Assembly: GCF_018294505.1 (NCBI RefSeq)
Contig: NC_057807.1
Span: 172,833,498 to 172,897,497 of the forward strand
Direction: 5' to 3'
Origin: Triticum aestivum
Taxonomy: Eukaryota; Streptophyta; Magnoliopsida; Poales; Poaceae
DNA length: 64,000 bases
Shown here: positions 1 to 10,837 of the stretch, piece after piece
Position numbering within the stretch: the stretch's first letter is position 1
How the letters are laid out: each line of letters starts with the position of its first letter
Notes under the pieces: generated by a model
Seen by the model: only the letters and a program-made list of their open reading frames with translations
Database searches by the model: none
Told to the model about the DNA's origin: nothing
Position numbers and translations under genes: made by a program

Positions 1-1068
1 TAAATGACCTTTTAAAAAGGTTCAGTGAAAACCAGGGACAAAAAAAATGTCCACTGTGGCCTATTAAATAGAGCTTGATTTATGGAGCCACTGGAAATTT
101 GAATCATCAAATTTGGAGTCCATTTGACTTATTTGTGGATTTTACAAATTTACAGAAAAGAAAAAGGAGAAGGAAAGGGTTTTACCCTTATCCAGCGCAC
201 TGGGCGCAATTTAGCAGTGGGCCGGCCCAGCGGCTCGGCCACGCAGACGACAGGGCGACGCCGATGGCGCCCAGCCGGAGTACGCCTTCGCTGCGGGGAC
301 GTGGGAGAAAGCGAGTACGCCTCCACTTGCCAGCGTGGCCCCGTGGCTGGGCCACTGACAAGCGGGGCCTGCCTGTCAGGTTCGTCCTCCACCTCCTACG
401 CGGGTGCGAGAGGAGACAGAGGAGGTGTTCGACGCCGGCCACCGGCGCTACAGGGCGTCTCCGGCGATGCTTTGCCCACCGGCGTGCTCAGGGCACCCAG
501 CTGCGTCCAACCGTGGGTGGCACGATCGCCCAGGGGCACCGGGTCGAGCAAGGCGTCGACCGCGGCGGACGAGGCTGACGATGGTGATGCAGCTCGACGG
601 AACAGCCACGGGGAGGAGGGGCAGAAGCACGGGAGGGTCTCGTGGTGACGGTGGTGGCGCTCTAGTGCGGTCCAGAGGGAAGGAGGAGGAGAGATGGGTG
701 CAGATTTAGGCGAAGACTGACGGCAAGGCTACGGCCATGGTGACGGATGGAGAGCGCGAGGAGGGGAGAGGGTTGGTCCAGGGGTCTCTGGGAGAGAGAG
801 AGAGAGCGAAAGGAGGCCAGAGAGGGCCCCGGGGGTGGCCTTTTATGGCGGGGCGATGATGCACCGTGGGCTCGTGCGCCGGCGACCTCGCGCTCGTCGC
901 TACGGCCCTCGGGAAGGTGGTGCACCGAGTCTAGGGAGTTCGTGGAGGTGGACTACGCCCAGGGGGAGAAGAGAGGGAGCGGGGAATGCGGCATGGCGGG
1001 TCCCCGCCGCGGCCAGCGACTGGCGCGCTCGGGCGGCGTTCTGTTCGCACGCGAGGAAAGCCGAAGAG

Positions 1069-1367
1069 NNNNNNNNNNNNNNNNNNNNNNNNNNNNNNNN
1101 NNNNNNNNNNNNNNNNNNNNNNNNNNNNNNNNNNNNNNNNNNNNNNNNNNNNNNNNNNNNNNNNNNNNNNNNNNNNNNNNNNNNNNNNNNNNNNNNNNNN
1201 NNNNNNNNNNNNNNNNNNNNNNNNNNNNNNNNNNNNNNNNNNNNNNNNNNNNNNNNNNNNNNNNNNNNNNNNNNNNNNNNNNNNNNNNNNNNNNNNNNNN
1301 NNNNNNNNNNNNNNNNNNNNNNNNNNNNNNNNNNNNNNNNNNNNNNNNNNNNNNNNNNNNNNNNNNN
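1069..1367. other. Assembly gap (N run, 299 bases)
   Basis: Unbroken run of N inside the GC-rich part of element X. GA-rich low-complexity sequence lies on both sides (about 780-815 and 1368-1390), which probably caused the gap. Confidence 0.99.
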
Positions 1368-1779
1368 AAGAGGGAGAGAGAGAGAGGAGGGGGACGACAG
1401 TGTAGCATGATGCGGATGTCGAGGTGACCTCGGGGGACACGACGGGGAGGCCCTAGGTGGCCGGGGGTGGTTGGAAGGGGGCGGCTATAGTGCGGGTGTG
1501 CACTGTAGCGCGCTCTGGAGCACACCAGTTGCATGCCAGGGCATGTCTTTGGCTTGTAGGGCGTGGCCACTTGTGTCTAGGTTGTTTAGGGAGGAGTAAA
1601 CAAAGGGGAGAGGGCCTTGGATGCCCTGGACAGCCAGTAGGAGAGGAGAGAGGTTGAGAGAGAGAGGGAAATGGGCTGTCCAGAGAGAGAAAGTGAGGGT
1701 TTCACCCCCAAATAATTGATCTGAGATGCAGCCATTGCTATTGGAGGTAGAAGAGGTCTAGGAGGGGCTGTGGTAAAAA

Positions 1780-2330
1780 GTTGAGCTCAAGGAGATTAGT
1801 GGAAGATGTCAAAATGGTGATTTTGGAAAAATGGCAGAAGGTGTTTGTTGTTGGTTTGGGCAAGAAAATTAATTCCACTTTCCATGAGAATTAACAGGAT
1901 GGAATGGCACATAGAAGTAGGGTGTTCCACCAAGTTTGAGCTCATTTGGGCAAAGTTGCCAATGCAACTTTTGTAAACCCTAGAAATCAGCAGAAATGGA
2001 CTTTCCAAGATTTAGTCATGAAAATATGTTCTCCTTGATGCACCACTTGGTGTAGTGTCATCATTTGAGGTTTTGAACATGTCCACAAAAGTTGAGATCA
2101 AGAGGAGAAAGTTTCCAATGTAGAGTTGTTCAAATCTGGTTATGGACAGGAAGGGTTTTGGGGCACTTTTATCAAGTTAAATTGTTTTCCAACTTGTGCC
2201 ACTTGGTCTAAATGAATTATTAGACCATTTGAGCATCTTCACAGGGTTTGAGAACATTTGGACATGTTTGGCAATGTAAAGTTGCTCAAACTTCAAAATG
2301 GACAGAAATGGTTTTGAGGGGATTTCATGG
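1780..2330. repeat. Degenerate internal repeats in element X LTR
   Basis: Three to four weakly similar units of about 150 bp recur near 1850-2000, 2070-2165 and 2240-2320. Each combines a 'gagatcaag/gagaacatt' phrase, a 'ggcaatgtaaagttg'-like phrase and a 'ggacagaaatgg' phrase. They look like old tandem duplications inside the LTR. Seen by eye only. Confidence 0.4.
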
Positions 2331-3057
2331 AGTTATAATATGCTCCATGACATGAGACTTGGCAAGATCATCTAATATGTCATATGTGACATGCTAGAAT
2401 TTCCTTGGAATTTTTGGAGAATATTTCCTTTGTAAATATTTCAAAAGCTTGAAATATCCAGAAAGGGTTTTCGAGGGATTTGACCAATATTTTGATCATG
2501 ACCATGTGTTGAAACTCTTATATATGGACAATATATGTCCACTGAGTTTCCCTGATTTTTGTCAAATATTTTTAAAACAATAAAATGATTTTTTCCTATT
2601 AAAGACCATTTCTGGCCTTAAGAAATAGCTTTTAAATAAAATAAGAAAATAACTTTTAAAATTATATTTTTGTGGTTTCTGGGTATCCTGTATCTAATAG
2701 GAGTCAAATTTATTTTTGGAATGATTTTTGCTGCCCTTAATTAAGTACTTGTAGTGCAAACCTCAATTCAGGGGTTTTTGGAAAACTAATTTTTGAAAAT
2801 ACTTTTTGGCCAAATTATTTTTGTAAGAAAATACTATATTGCTCTATACACATGGCATGATCATTGGGAAAAGGTTTTGGATCAAGGAGATGAAGTATAG
2901 GAGTTGGAGGATTTATTTGATTTTTTTAGAGCACCTGCAAACAACAAACAAAAATCCAATCAAGCAAAGTCCAAAACACTCAAAAGTTTTTGTCAAAACA
3001 CATTTTATCATGATTCATTAGCTTAAGTGTTGTGGCATGAAAATTAGAGTGTGACAT

Positions 3058-4932
3058 CTGTAGGCCGTCAAGGTGCTCTTCTAGCTTTCTCACTTCATCA
3101 ACGTAAGCTTCCATCAACGGACTCTGATAATTCTTGTTCACTTGGCGGACGACAAGCTGTGAGTCACCCCTGACAATGAGCTTCTTGATCCCAAGGATCG
3201 CTGCGATCCTGAGACCGGCAAGCAAACCTTCATACTCTGCGCTATTGTTCATTGCTTGCTCCTTGGAAAAGTGCATCTGGACTACGTACTTGAGGTGCTC
3301 TCAGGTGGGTGCAACAAGTAGCACGCCCGCACCGGCACCTTGCAACGAGAAGGCACCATCAAAGTACATCAGCCACTCTTTGCTTGCTTCCTTGACGAGG
3401 ATGCTTGTTTCTGGAATTTCTTCATCTTGTGTTGGCGTCCACTCTGCTATGAACTCTGCCAATGCTCTGCTTTGGATAGTTGAAGTGCTCTCAAACTTGA
3501 GGCCAAAGCTTGACAGTTCCAGTGCCCACTCGACAATCCTGCCTGTTGCTTCTGGATTTTGCAGTATCCTCTTCAGCGGAAAACGAGTGACGACTGTGAT
3601 CTCATGTGCTTGGAAGTAATGGCGTAGCTTTCTCGAGGCCATGAGAAGGCCGAAAAGCAATTTCTGCACACCAGAGTACCTTGACCTAGCCCCCTGCAGA
3701 AGGGAACTGACAAAGTAAACTGGGCGCTGCACCATTCTCTTCTGCATCTTCTCATGCGCCTGCGCAGATCCATCTTCATCGGGACCAGAGCTTGTCTGTG
3801 AAGTTCCCTGCTTGTCGCTGGATGCATCTGCCGCGGTTGCCGGCTCATCATCTGCCTCCCTCTCCGCCACTAACGCAGCACTAACCACTTGACTGGTTGC
3901 TGCTATATATAGCAGCAACTTCTCTTGTGGCTTAGGTGCGACAAGTGTTGGAGTGGAGGACAGGTATCTCTTTAAGTCCTACAGCGCAGCCTCCGCCTCC
4001 GGAGTCCATTTCATTGGACCTGCCTTTTTCAATATTTTGAAAAACGGCAGGGCGCGCTCAGCAGACCTAGAGATAAACCTGCTGAGAGCAGCCACGCAAC
4101 CGGCAAGTCTTCGTACATCCTTGACGCGCTTTGGTGCTTCAATCTGCTCAATGGCCTTGATCTTGTCGGGATTGGCTTCAATTCCCCGCTGAGACACGAA
4201 GAACCCGAGAAGCTTGCCGGAGGGGACTCCAAACACACACTTCTCGGGGTTAAGCTTAAGGTTGATCTTGCGCAGATTTGCAAAGGTTTCGTCTAAATCT
4301 TGAATCAGAGTTGCCTTGTCCTTGCTCTTGACCACTATGTCATCCATGTAGGCTTCCACATTTCTGTGTATTTGTGGCTCAAAAGCGTCATGGACTACAC
4401 TCGCAAATGTTGAACCTGCATTCTTTAAACCGAAAGGCATCCATACAAAACAGTATGTGCCACATGGGGTGATGAATGCGGTCTTTTCCTCATCCTCTTC
4501 TGCCATGAAGATCTCATGATATCCTGAGTATGCATCAAGAAATGAAAGCAAGTCACATCCGGCCATGGAGTCAACAATCTGGTCGATGCGTGGCAAGGGA
4601 AATGGGTCTTTGGGACAAGCTTTATTGACATCGGTTAAGTCGATACAAAGCCTCCATTTCCCGTTTGCCTTGCATACGACTACAGGATTGGCCAACCACG
4701 TAGGATGGAGTACTCCTCTGACAAGGCCTGCTGCTTCCAATTTCTTGATTTCTTCTGTGATGAATTCTTGGCGCTCCACTGCCTGTTTCCTGACTTTCTG
4801 CTTGACGGGCCGCGCATGAGGACAAACGGCAAGGTGGTGCTCGATTACTTTCCTGGGAACACTGGGGATGTCAGACGGTTGCCATGCAAACACGTCGACA
4901 TTTGCCCGCAGGAAAGCAACGAGCGCACTTTC
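3058..4932 (-). pseudogene. T1 pol: reverse transcriptase and RNase H domains
   Basis: Pol part of T1, in the same frame as its gag-protease. Reading leftwards from 4932: an RT N-terminal segment (FAWQPSDIP), catalytic FLDAYSGYH, MPFGLKNAGSTF and YMDD (near 4340-4350), then RNase H and an archaeal-type RNase H with YFDGAF, NNSAEYEGLLAGLRIA and GDSQLVV. In-frame stops break it at 3979-3981 (TAG) and 3301-3303 (TGA). At the first, the sibling copy T2 has CAG, so this is a C-to-T nonsense change. The frame ends at DGLQ where element X begins. It would copy element RNA to cDNA in virus-like particles if intact. The function comes from family knowledge and the breaks are seen directly. Confidence 0.9.
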
Positions 4933-6924
4933 CTATTTAGGGTCGAGAGTGGCACTGATGGTGAAGGTACCACCAGTGCCGTCCTCCTTGGCGGACACCT
5001 TCTTGGTCTCTGGTGGAGCTGCCATTGTCTTCTTACACTTGCCGGTGGAGCTCGATGATGCGTCCTCGACGGTAGCGCAGCACTCCGAAGAGGTGCGCTT
5101 GCCGGAGTGGGCATCAGAACTCTTGCTGTACTTGGGCTTCTTCTTTCCCTCGGGAGCTTCAACGGCAAGTGACTTGCGATTTGTTGCGGCTACTGCTTCC
5201 CGGTAGATCTTGTCGGCGCAGATAAGAGCATCCTTCTTGTCGCCAGGGACAGAGATGACACTTATCGGGCCTGGCATCTTCAGCATGTTGTATGCATAGT
5301 GAGAGGCTGCCATGAATTTGGCGAGTGCTGGACGGCCGAGTATCCCATTATAAGGTAATGGAAAGTCAGCAACGTCAAAGGTGACCCTCTCAATCCTGAA
5401 GTTTAACTCGCTGCCAAATGTCACCGGCAACGTGATCTTTCCCTTCGGCTTGCTCCTTCCCGGATTGATTCCTTGGAATGTGCCGGTCTCTTCGAGCTCG
5501 CTGTCAGGGATCTGGAGTTTCTGGAGTACCGCGGAGGAGATCAGGTTCAAGCCGGCCCCGCCATCAACTAGCATCTTAGTGACCTTGAGGTTGCGGATAG
5601 TTGGTGAAACCAACATCGGCAAGCACCCGACCGCAGTTATGCGATCAGGGTGGTCTTCAATATCAAAGATGATAGGCGTGCTGGACCATTTCAGAGGCCT
5701 GCGTGACTCGACAGGTGGTTCTGCCGCATTGACTTCCCGTACCAACTGCTTGAGATGGCGGTGTGAAGTATGCAGAGAAGCACCGACGTCAACGCACAGG
5801 ACCTCTGTGGCTTTCTGGAACTCCTGCTCATCGGTCTCGTCATCATCCATGTCTTCGTCGTCATCGTCATCTTCATCCTTGTCGCGGCCGCGGGGAGGTC
5901 TGTCTCCTTGCCGCTGCTTGGCCTTGCCGCGGCGTCCTCCTCGGCCGGGGCGTTTCTTGCCGGCTCCCCCAGCACCTTCTTGGGTTTTCTCCTTGCCGCG
6001 TCGCAAGTATTCGGCCTTTTGCTGTTCGACAAGCTGCTCGACCTTCTTGCAGCTCTGGAGGTCATGGCCCTTGGTGCGGTGGATGTTGCAGTACTGCTTG
6101 TTGGTGCCGTCCTGCTTGTCGGCGATGGCCACAGCCTGGTAGTTTGTGCCTGCGGCAATCTCCTTGCCGGAGCTACCAGCTTTGGCTTTCTTGGCGCCAC
6201 CTCCGTTGCCGGACTGCTCAACGACTAACACTTCTTTGCCTTTCTTCTTCCTGTTGTTCCGCTGCCGGTTTTTCTTTGCCGGGGCAGCATCCTCACTATC
6301 AGATCCTCCTACTTCTATATTCTCTCCGGGGAGTTTCCTCCCTTCCTCAGCACGCGCACACTTGTCGGCCAGGGCATATAGCTCACTGACGTCCCTGATC
6401 TTGCACATCGCCATCTCCTCCCGCATCCTGCGGTTTCGCACGTTCTGATGGAACGCGCCGATTACCGCGGCAGGGTGGACATCTGGGATGTTGTGCTGTA
6501 TGCGGCTGAATCTCTGAATGTACTTGCGCAGGGGCTCTCCTTCCTTCTGGGCGAGCAGATGAAGGTCGCTCTCTTGGCCATGAGGCTTGTGGCCTCCTGT
6601 AAAGGCGCCGACAAACTGATGGCATAGGTCTGCCCAGGAGGATATAGAGTTGTCCGGCAAGTGCATGAGCCAGGATCTGACATTGGGCTTGAGCACCAGC
6701 GGGAAGTAGTTGGCAAGGATCTTGTCGTCCCGCCCCCCGGCAGCTTGCACCGTGATGGTGTAGATGCCGAGGAACTCCGACGGATGCGACTTGCCGTCGT
6801 ACTTCTCTGGTACATCTGGCTTGAAATTCTTCGTACTGGGCCACTGGACTTGCCGCAGCTCACGAGTGAACGCAGGGCAACCTACCGCGTACGGCAAGTC
6901 GCCTGGTTCCCCTAGCGCATGCAT
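4933..6924 (-). CDS. T1 gag-protease reading frame (663 codons)
   Basis: Long open frame. Residues about 20-195 are a Retrotrans_gag-like capsid region (WLMHLPDNSISSWADL, AEEGRKLPG). A zinc-knuckle variant lies at about 279-292 with spacing C-x2-H-x4-H-x4-C. A basic then acidic linker follows (345-362, Asp/Glu run). The aspartic protease has LVDGGAGLN at 452-460 and ILGRPALAKF near 528-537. The protease core reads DGG rather than the usual DTG/DSG, as is common in Tat elements. The frame ends at a TAG (4933-4935) and the same frame continues directly into pol, so one stop separates them. The true N terminus lies further right (to 7740) in shifted frames. The role is particle assembly and polyprotein cleavage. 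Confidence 0.85.
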   Translation of the reverse strand: MHALGEPGDLPYAVGCPAFTRELRQVQWPSTKNFKPDVPEKYDGKSHPSEFLGIYTITVQAAGGRDDKILANYFPLVLKPNVRSWLMHLPDNSISSWADLCHQFVGAFTGGHKPHGQESDLHLLAQKEGEPLRKYIQRFSRIQHNIPDVHPAAVIGAFHQNVRNRRMREEMAMCKIRDVSELYALADKCARAEEGRKLPGENIEVGGSDSEDAAPAKKNRQRNNRKKKGKEVLVVEQSGNGGGAKKAKAGSSGKEIAAGTNYQAVAIADKQDGTNKQYCNIHRTKGHDLQSCKKVEQLVEQQKAEYLRRGKEKTQEGAGGAGKKRPGRGGRRGKAKQRQGDRPPRGRDKDEDDDDDEDMDDDETDEQEFQKATEVLCVDVGASLHTSHRHLKQLVREVNAAEPPVESRRPLKWSSTPIIFDIEDHPDRITAVGCLPMLVSPTIRNLKVTKMLVDGGAGLNLISSAVLQKLQIPDSELEETGTFQGINPGRSKPKGKITLPVTFGSELNFRIERVTFDVADFPLPYNGILGRPALAKFMAASHYAYNMLKMPGPISVISVPGDKKDALICADKIYREAVAATNRKSLAVEAPEGKKKPKYSKSSDAHSGKRTSSECCATVEDASSSSTGKCKKTMAAPPETKKVSAKEDGTGGTFTISATLDPK

Positions 6925-7740
6925 GTCAACAGAAGGCCCAACGCGCTGGTCCGATTGACGCCGCGCTTCTCTTCGGCGCTCGATGTGAGTACGAGCGTCT
7001 TCTTGCTATCGTTCGTGAAGAACTTGGCGCTGATCGCAACGAGCTCGTGGATCTGATGAAGCGGTGGAGTCGCTGTAGAGGTGGATCCGGCGAGTCGGCG
7101 ATCTTGGCCTTCGGGGTGGAGAGTGCATGGTGGTTGCACCCTCACCGTTTTTGTCGCCATCGGCTCGCGCCTGGCAGTCCTGCCGCGGCAGCGATGTACT
7201 CGGCTGCCGCGGAGTGTCGCCGTTGGCGAAGCCGATGAGACTCTGAATGGTGGCCCTCCATTCGTCGATCTTGTCTGTCGTTGGAGGGTAATCCAGGAGT
7301 AGTTGAGCTCGCGCCAAAGCTTCTACTAGAGTGGTGGGCGGCAGTGGCGAACGGTGCGAGGAGCGGGATATGCTCGGACTTCTAACTATGTTAGAAGGAG
7401 CAGTATCCCGTCCAGGCGACCGTGCCTCGCTCGCGCCAGCATGTTGGCGTGCATGGTGGTCTTGAGCACCCCGAGATCCACCAGCTCAATCTTGGTCCAA
7501 CGAACGCATGGTACTGCGAATACCATGACGCTGTCGGTCCTGCGCCTCCTGAGATGGGCGCGGTGTATGTACGGACGCTGAGGTCTGCGCAGCCTTGTCC
7601 TTGGACCTGGCAGCACTGTGAGCTCCCTCGTCGACGCTCGTTCTTCCGCCGGCGTCTACCCCACCACCTGTCTGCTCCGGTGGCGGTGGGATCGACGTGG
7701 ACGGAACAGCTGCCTCCGAAGCCTTCTTCTTAGGTGGCAT
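6925..7740 (-). pseudogene. T1 gag N-terminal remnant
   Basis: A start-like MPPKKKASEAA at 7740 matches the basic opening I know from Tat gag proteins. About 7317-7230 encodes LLLDYPPTTDKIDEWRATIQ, typical of the same region. The pieces lie in different frames from each other and from the 6924 frame, so at least two indels have broken the N terminus. The assignment rests on family resemblance. Confidence 0.65.
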
Positions 7741-7810
7741 GTCGATGAAGAAGATGAAAATCTAGCTCATGTGAACGCCGGATCAGGTTCACACAATCTC
7801 GACGCCCCCT

Positions 7811-7823
7811 ACCTGGCGCGCCA
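7811..7823 (-). other. Primer binding site of T1
   Basis: Minus-strand TGGCGCGCCAGGT lies four bases inside the inner end of the 5' LTR. The TGG start and the position fit a tRNA 3'-end complement. I cannot name the tRNA with confidence. Confidence 0.55.
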
Positions 7824-8123
7824 AAGATGTCGGGGAAAATGATCCACGAACACCTATGGGACCAGCGGACCGAGCCCCTTTCGGTTCGGCGAGGGGCGGA
7901 GATCGCACAAAGAGCAGATCGAGGCGAAGCACACGAGCAGTTTACCCAGCTTCGGAGCTCTCCGGAGAGATAATACTCCTACTGCTGCATGTCTGAGTAT
8001 ACTGAGTTCTTGCTCGGGAGCGCTGAATGCTACAGTACACTCTAGATGCTAACGAGACCGAGCGTGAGTGCGTTTCTGGCTTCGAACCTTTCGAACCCCC
8101 CTCTACGTTGCGCATGGGCCTCC

Positions 8124-8132
8124 TTTTATATG
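8124..8132 (-). promoter_or_regulatory. TATA box of T1 LTR
   Basis: Minus-strand CATATAAAA followed by GGAGGCCCA. The T2 LTR has CTATAAAAGGAGGCCC at the same relative place, so this is a conserved core promoter. Confidence 0.7.
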
Positions 8133-8446
8133 CTCAAGGGGTCACCGACAGGTGGCAACGTAGGCAAGGGCAAAAATGTAAAGGTGTTGCAGTTGGTACA
8201 ACTACCTGTACAGTGCATCATACCTAACCCTGACGGCAGGGGACAAAAGCATTAAATGCCCGTCTGCGTCGCCCAAATAGTGCAGAAAGGGACCATCAGG
8301 GGCGCCACCGCTTGCCACGATGGCAATCTTGTCAGCGCCGCTTGCCACCGCGCACCGCTGGCTGCACAGCCTCTTGCCACGCGCGCCTGGAAAGGCCCCA
8401 GGGCGACACGTTGGTGGATATGCTGGAGCGTGGGCACAGAGTGGTA

Positions 8447-8462
8447 GCTTGCCGCGGCAAGC
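8447..8462. repeat. 16-bp perfect palindrome in T1 LTR
   Basis: GCTTGCCGCGGCAAGC equals its own reverse complement. It lies upstream of the TATA box (element orientation), among many TTGCCG/CGGCAA half-sites between about 8447 and 8692. Confidence 0.75.
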
Positions 8463-8751
8463 GCCTTGCCGCGGCCGTTGTCTTGTCGCGCCCGGAAGCT
8501 TGTCGCTCACCGGGCCTTGCCAGGACGCGTGGCGCGTCGCGGCAAGTTCCTTGAGATGCCTTGGTTGGCCTTCCCGGCAAGCTCCTCTTGTCGGGGCCTT
8601 GTTTCCTTGGCTTGAATACTTTGTTCTTGAATGGCTCCAAATGAACCACGGAGGACCTTGGCGGTCACCCGGCAAGCCTTGCCGCGGGGTGCTGCGACTG
8701 CCCGTGCACAAGTTCGGGATACTAGGGTACCCCTACTCTAGTACACCAACA

Positions 8752-9951
8752 CTATGGGAAGGATTAATGATGTTCTTATTGTTGCAAATAGGAATTATGT
8801 GCCCGTATATTTCATTGTTCTTGATATAGATTACAATCCTACATGTCCTATTATTCTTGGTAGACCTTTCCTTAGAGCGATTGGTGCAATTATTTATATG
8901 AAAGAAGTAAATATTAGATTCTAATTTCCGTTAAGGAAGGGACTGGAACACTTTCCTAGGAAGAAAATTAAATTACCTTATGAATTTATTATGAGAGCCA
9001 CTTATGGATTGCATACCAAAGATGGAAATACCTAGATCTATTCTTGTTTTTATGCCTATCTAGGGGCGTTAAACGATAGCGCTTGTTGGGAGGCAACACA
9101 ATTTTATTTTTGTTCTTTGTTTTTTGATCCTGATTAGTAATAAATAATTCATCTAGCTTCTATTTAGATGTGGTTTTATGTTTTAATTAGTGTTTGTGCC
9201 AAGTAGAACCTTTGGGAAGACTTGGGTGAAGTCTTTGCGATCTTGCTGTAAAAAACAGAAACTTTTGCACTCACGACAATAGTGTAATGTTTTACAGAAG
9301 AGCGATTTCAGGTTGATTATTTTTTAAGATGATTAATAGACCAATTCCTCACGTCCACACTTTTATTTCGGAATTTTTGGAGTTACAGAAGTATTCGAAA
9401 GTTATAGATTGCTACAGATTGTTCTGTTTTGACAGATTCCGTTTTTCGTGTGTTGTTTGCTTATTTTGATGAATCTATGAGTAGTATCGGGGGGCACGAA
9501 CCATAGAGAAGTTGGAATACAGTAGGTTTAACACCAATATAAATAAAGAATGAGTTCATTATAGTACCTTAAAGTTGTGGTTTATTTTCTTATACTAACG
9601 GAGCTTATGAGTTTTTCTGTTGAAGTTTTGTGTTGTGAAGCTTTCAAGTTTTGGGTAAAGATTTGATGGATTTTGGAATAAGAAGTGGCAAGAGCATAAG
9701 CTTGGGATGCCCAAGGCACCCCAAGGTAAAATTCAAGGACAACCAAAAGCCTAAGCTTGGGGATGCCCCGAAAGGCATCCCTTCTTTCGTCTTCGTCTAT
9801 CGGTAACTTCACTTGAGGCTATATTTTTATTCACCACATGATATGTGTTTTGCTTGGAGCGTCTTGTATGATTTGAGTCTTTGATTTTTAGTTTACCACA
9901 ATAATCCTTGTTGTACACACCTTTTGGGAGAGACACACGTGAATCGGAATC
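8752..9951 (+). mobile_element. Athila-type retrotransposon internal fragment
   Basis: Starts inside a protease coding remnant, followed by about 900 bp of AT-rich untranslated sequence. This includes the phrase GGGGCGTTAAACGATAGCGC (about 9062-9081) and a block near 9700-9950, both of which I recognise from Triticeae Athila-type elements. It is cut on the left by T1 (8751) and on the right by a B-type LTR (9952). It is the oldest layer visible. Confidence 0.7.
8754..9035 (+). pseudogene. Athila-type protease C-terminal remnant
   Basis: The frame from 8754 reads VYFIVLDIDYNPTCPIILGR, then PFLRAIGAI, a TAA at 8922-8924, then FPLRKGLEHFPRKKIKLP, ending at TAG 9033-9035. The ILGRPFLR block is the conserved protease/flap region of Athila elements. 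By family comparison the internal TAA stands where glutamine (CAA) is usual, so it is probably a C-to-T nonsense change. No catalytic Asp is present because the left part is missing. Confidence 0.75.
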
Positions 9952-10837
9952 TGTCGGTGTTCTGGATATGGGGGTATCCAGCCCTGCCTCCTGCGGCCCA
10001 CCACGTGGCTCCATCGACGGCCTGGCACGGCCCAGCTTCAGCATCAACAACTCAAGACCATAGTGAGGGGCCAAGCCTCGCGAGGCGGAGGACGCCAAGA
10101 CCCCTGAGGGGATTGGCCTTCTTAGGCTGGCTCCCGAGGGGTGGAGAGTTCCATGCAAGGTTTACCTCACGAGGCTCAGCTGACGTGAGCCATGACGACC
10201 AAGGCCAGGCGGGCGCCAGGTGGGCACAGAGCGCAGGTTTCCTCTTTGGTGCAAAGGAGGCAAGCCACATGCGGAGTCCCGAGGAATAAGCCAAAGGTTT
10301 CCATTCTGCTGCAACAAGACCAAGACCGCCAGGACGGCAGGACGGAGGTCATCGACGAGCCCACCGCAGTGTCACGACCAGAGGCTTTTCGCAGGCGAAG
10401 ACTACTTTTGTTAGTATAAGTTGTACTACTTGTCCCCTTTCAAATCCGGCCAATGTGGGATCCCTTCCCGCCAAAATTTGGGAAGAGGACCAAGGCCACT
10501 ATAAATAGGACTTAGCCACCATCATAGAGGGTAACTGAATCAGATCTGGTTCACATCCCCACAGCTTTACCGAGCCCAAGAACACCTCTCCTCCTGAGGC
10601 CAGTTCAACCACTGTACTAGTTCATCCTCGGCCCTCTGAGGTAATCCACCAAAATGCTGGAGTAGGGTATTACACCAGAAGGTGGCCCGAACCAGCATAA
10701 ACTGTTGTGTCTCTTTGTCTCTTTGAGTTTGTCGTGCTATGTTTTGGAGGATCGCGAGTAGGCAGGCTGGGTAGGTTGAGATCTCCGCACGCACCCTAGA
10801 GTTTGAACCTCTCAAGGGTTTGCGGAACCCATATGAC
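9952..10837 (+). repeat. B-type LTR copy 1
   Basis: Begins TGTCGGTGTTCTGG and ends near CCCATATGAC, matching the copies at 15006-15907, 18634/35515 and 53053-53951. TATAAATAG lies at 10500-10508. Its last bases overlap or abut the T2 LTR start at 10834. No target duplication is visible, so it could be a solo LTR or a truncated end. It contains CCTCGCGAGG-type palindromic words (10076-10086), as do its sisters. Confidence 0.75.

Larger units (their letters stand above)
1..3055 (-). mobile_element. LTR fragment of element X interrupting T1
   Basis: The stretch ends at 3055 in GTGTGACA, so on the minus strand it starts TGTCACAC, the usual first bases of a Gypsy LTR. It has the same plan as the other long LTRs here: an AT-rich end (about 1700-3055) followed by a GC-rich block (about 200-1660). 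T1's RNase H reading frame stops abruptly at 3056-3060, which places X as an insertion in T1. The left end lies outside the window. Open frames in the GC-rich part have no recognisable domain and I treat them as non-coding. It could be a solo LTR or one LTR of a full element. Confidence 0.6.
3056..8751 (-). mobile_element. T1: Tat-lineage Ty3/Gypsy retrotransposon, 3' part outside the window
   Basis: On the minus strand the order is 5' LTR (7828-8751), primer binding site, gag, protease, reverse transcriptase, RNase H, then interruption by X at 3055. Tat placement rests on the protease motif LVDGGAGLN, RT motif YMDD, and a second, archaeal-type RNase H with GDSQLVVRQV. The right flank is an Athila-type remnant, so T1 inserted into or beside that older element. 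Integrase and 3' LTR should lie left of the window. Confidence 0.9.
7828..8751 (-). repeat. T1 5' LTR (924 bp)
   Basis: Boundaries read TGTCGGGG at 7828 and CACCAACA at 8751 on the plus strand, giving TGTTGGTG to CCCCGACA in element orientation. A TATA box lies on the minus strand at 8124-8132. The promoter-side half is dense in TTGCCG/CGGCAA words, including a 16-bp perfect palindrome. The T2 LTR shares the TATA context and the terminal 'tagtacacc' phrase. Confidence 0.85.

Noticed and set aside
75..709. Overlapping open frames on both strands in the GC-rich part of element X
   Set aside because: No domain, low-complexity Arg/Pro/Gly composition, and frames open on both strands as expected from GC bias.
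8256..8829. Plus-strand frames overlapping the T1 LTR (up to 169 codons)
   Set aside because: They run across the LTR boundary into Athila sequence at 8752, so they cannot predate the insertion, and contain no domain.
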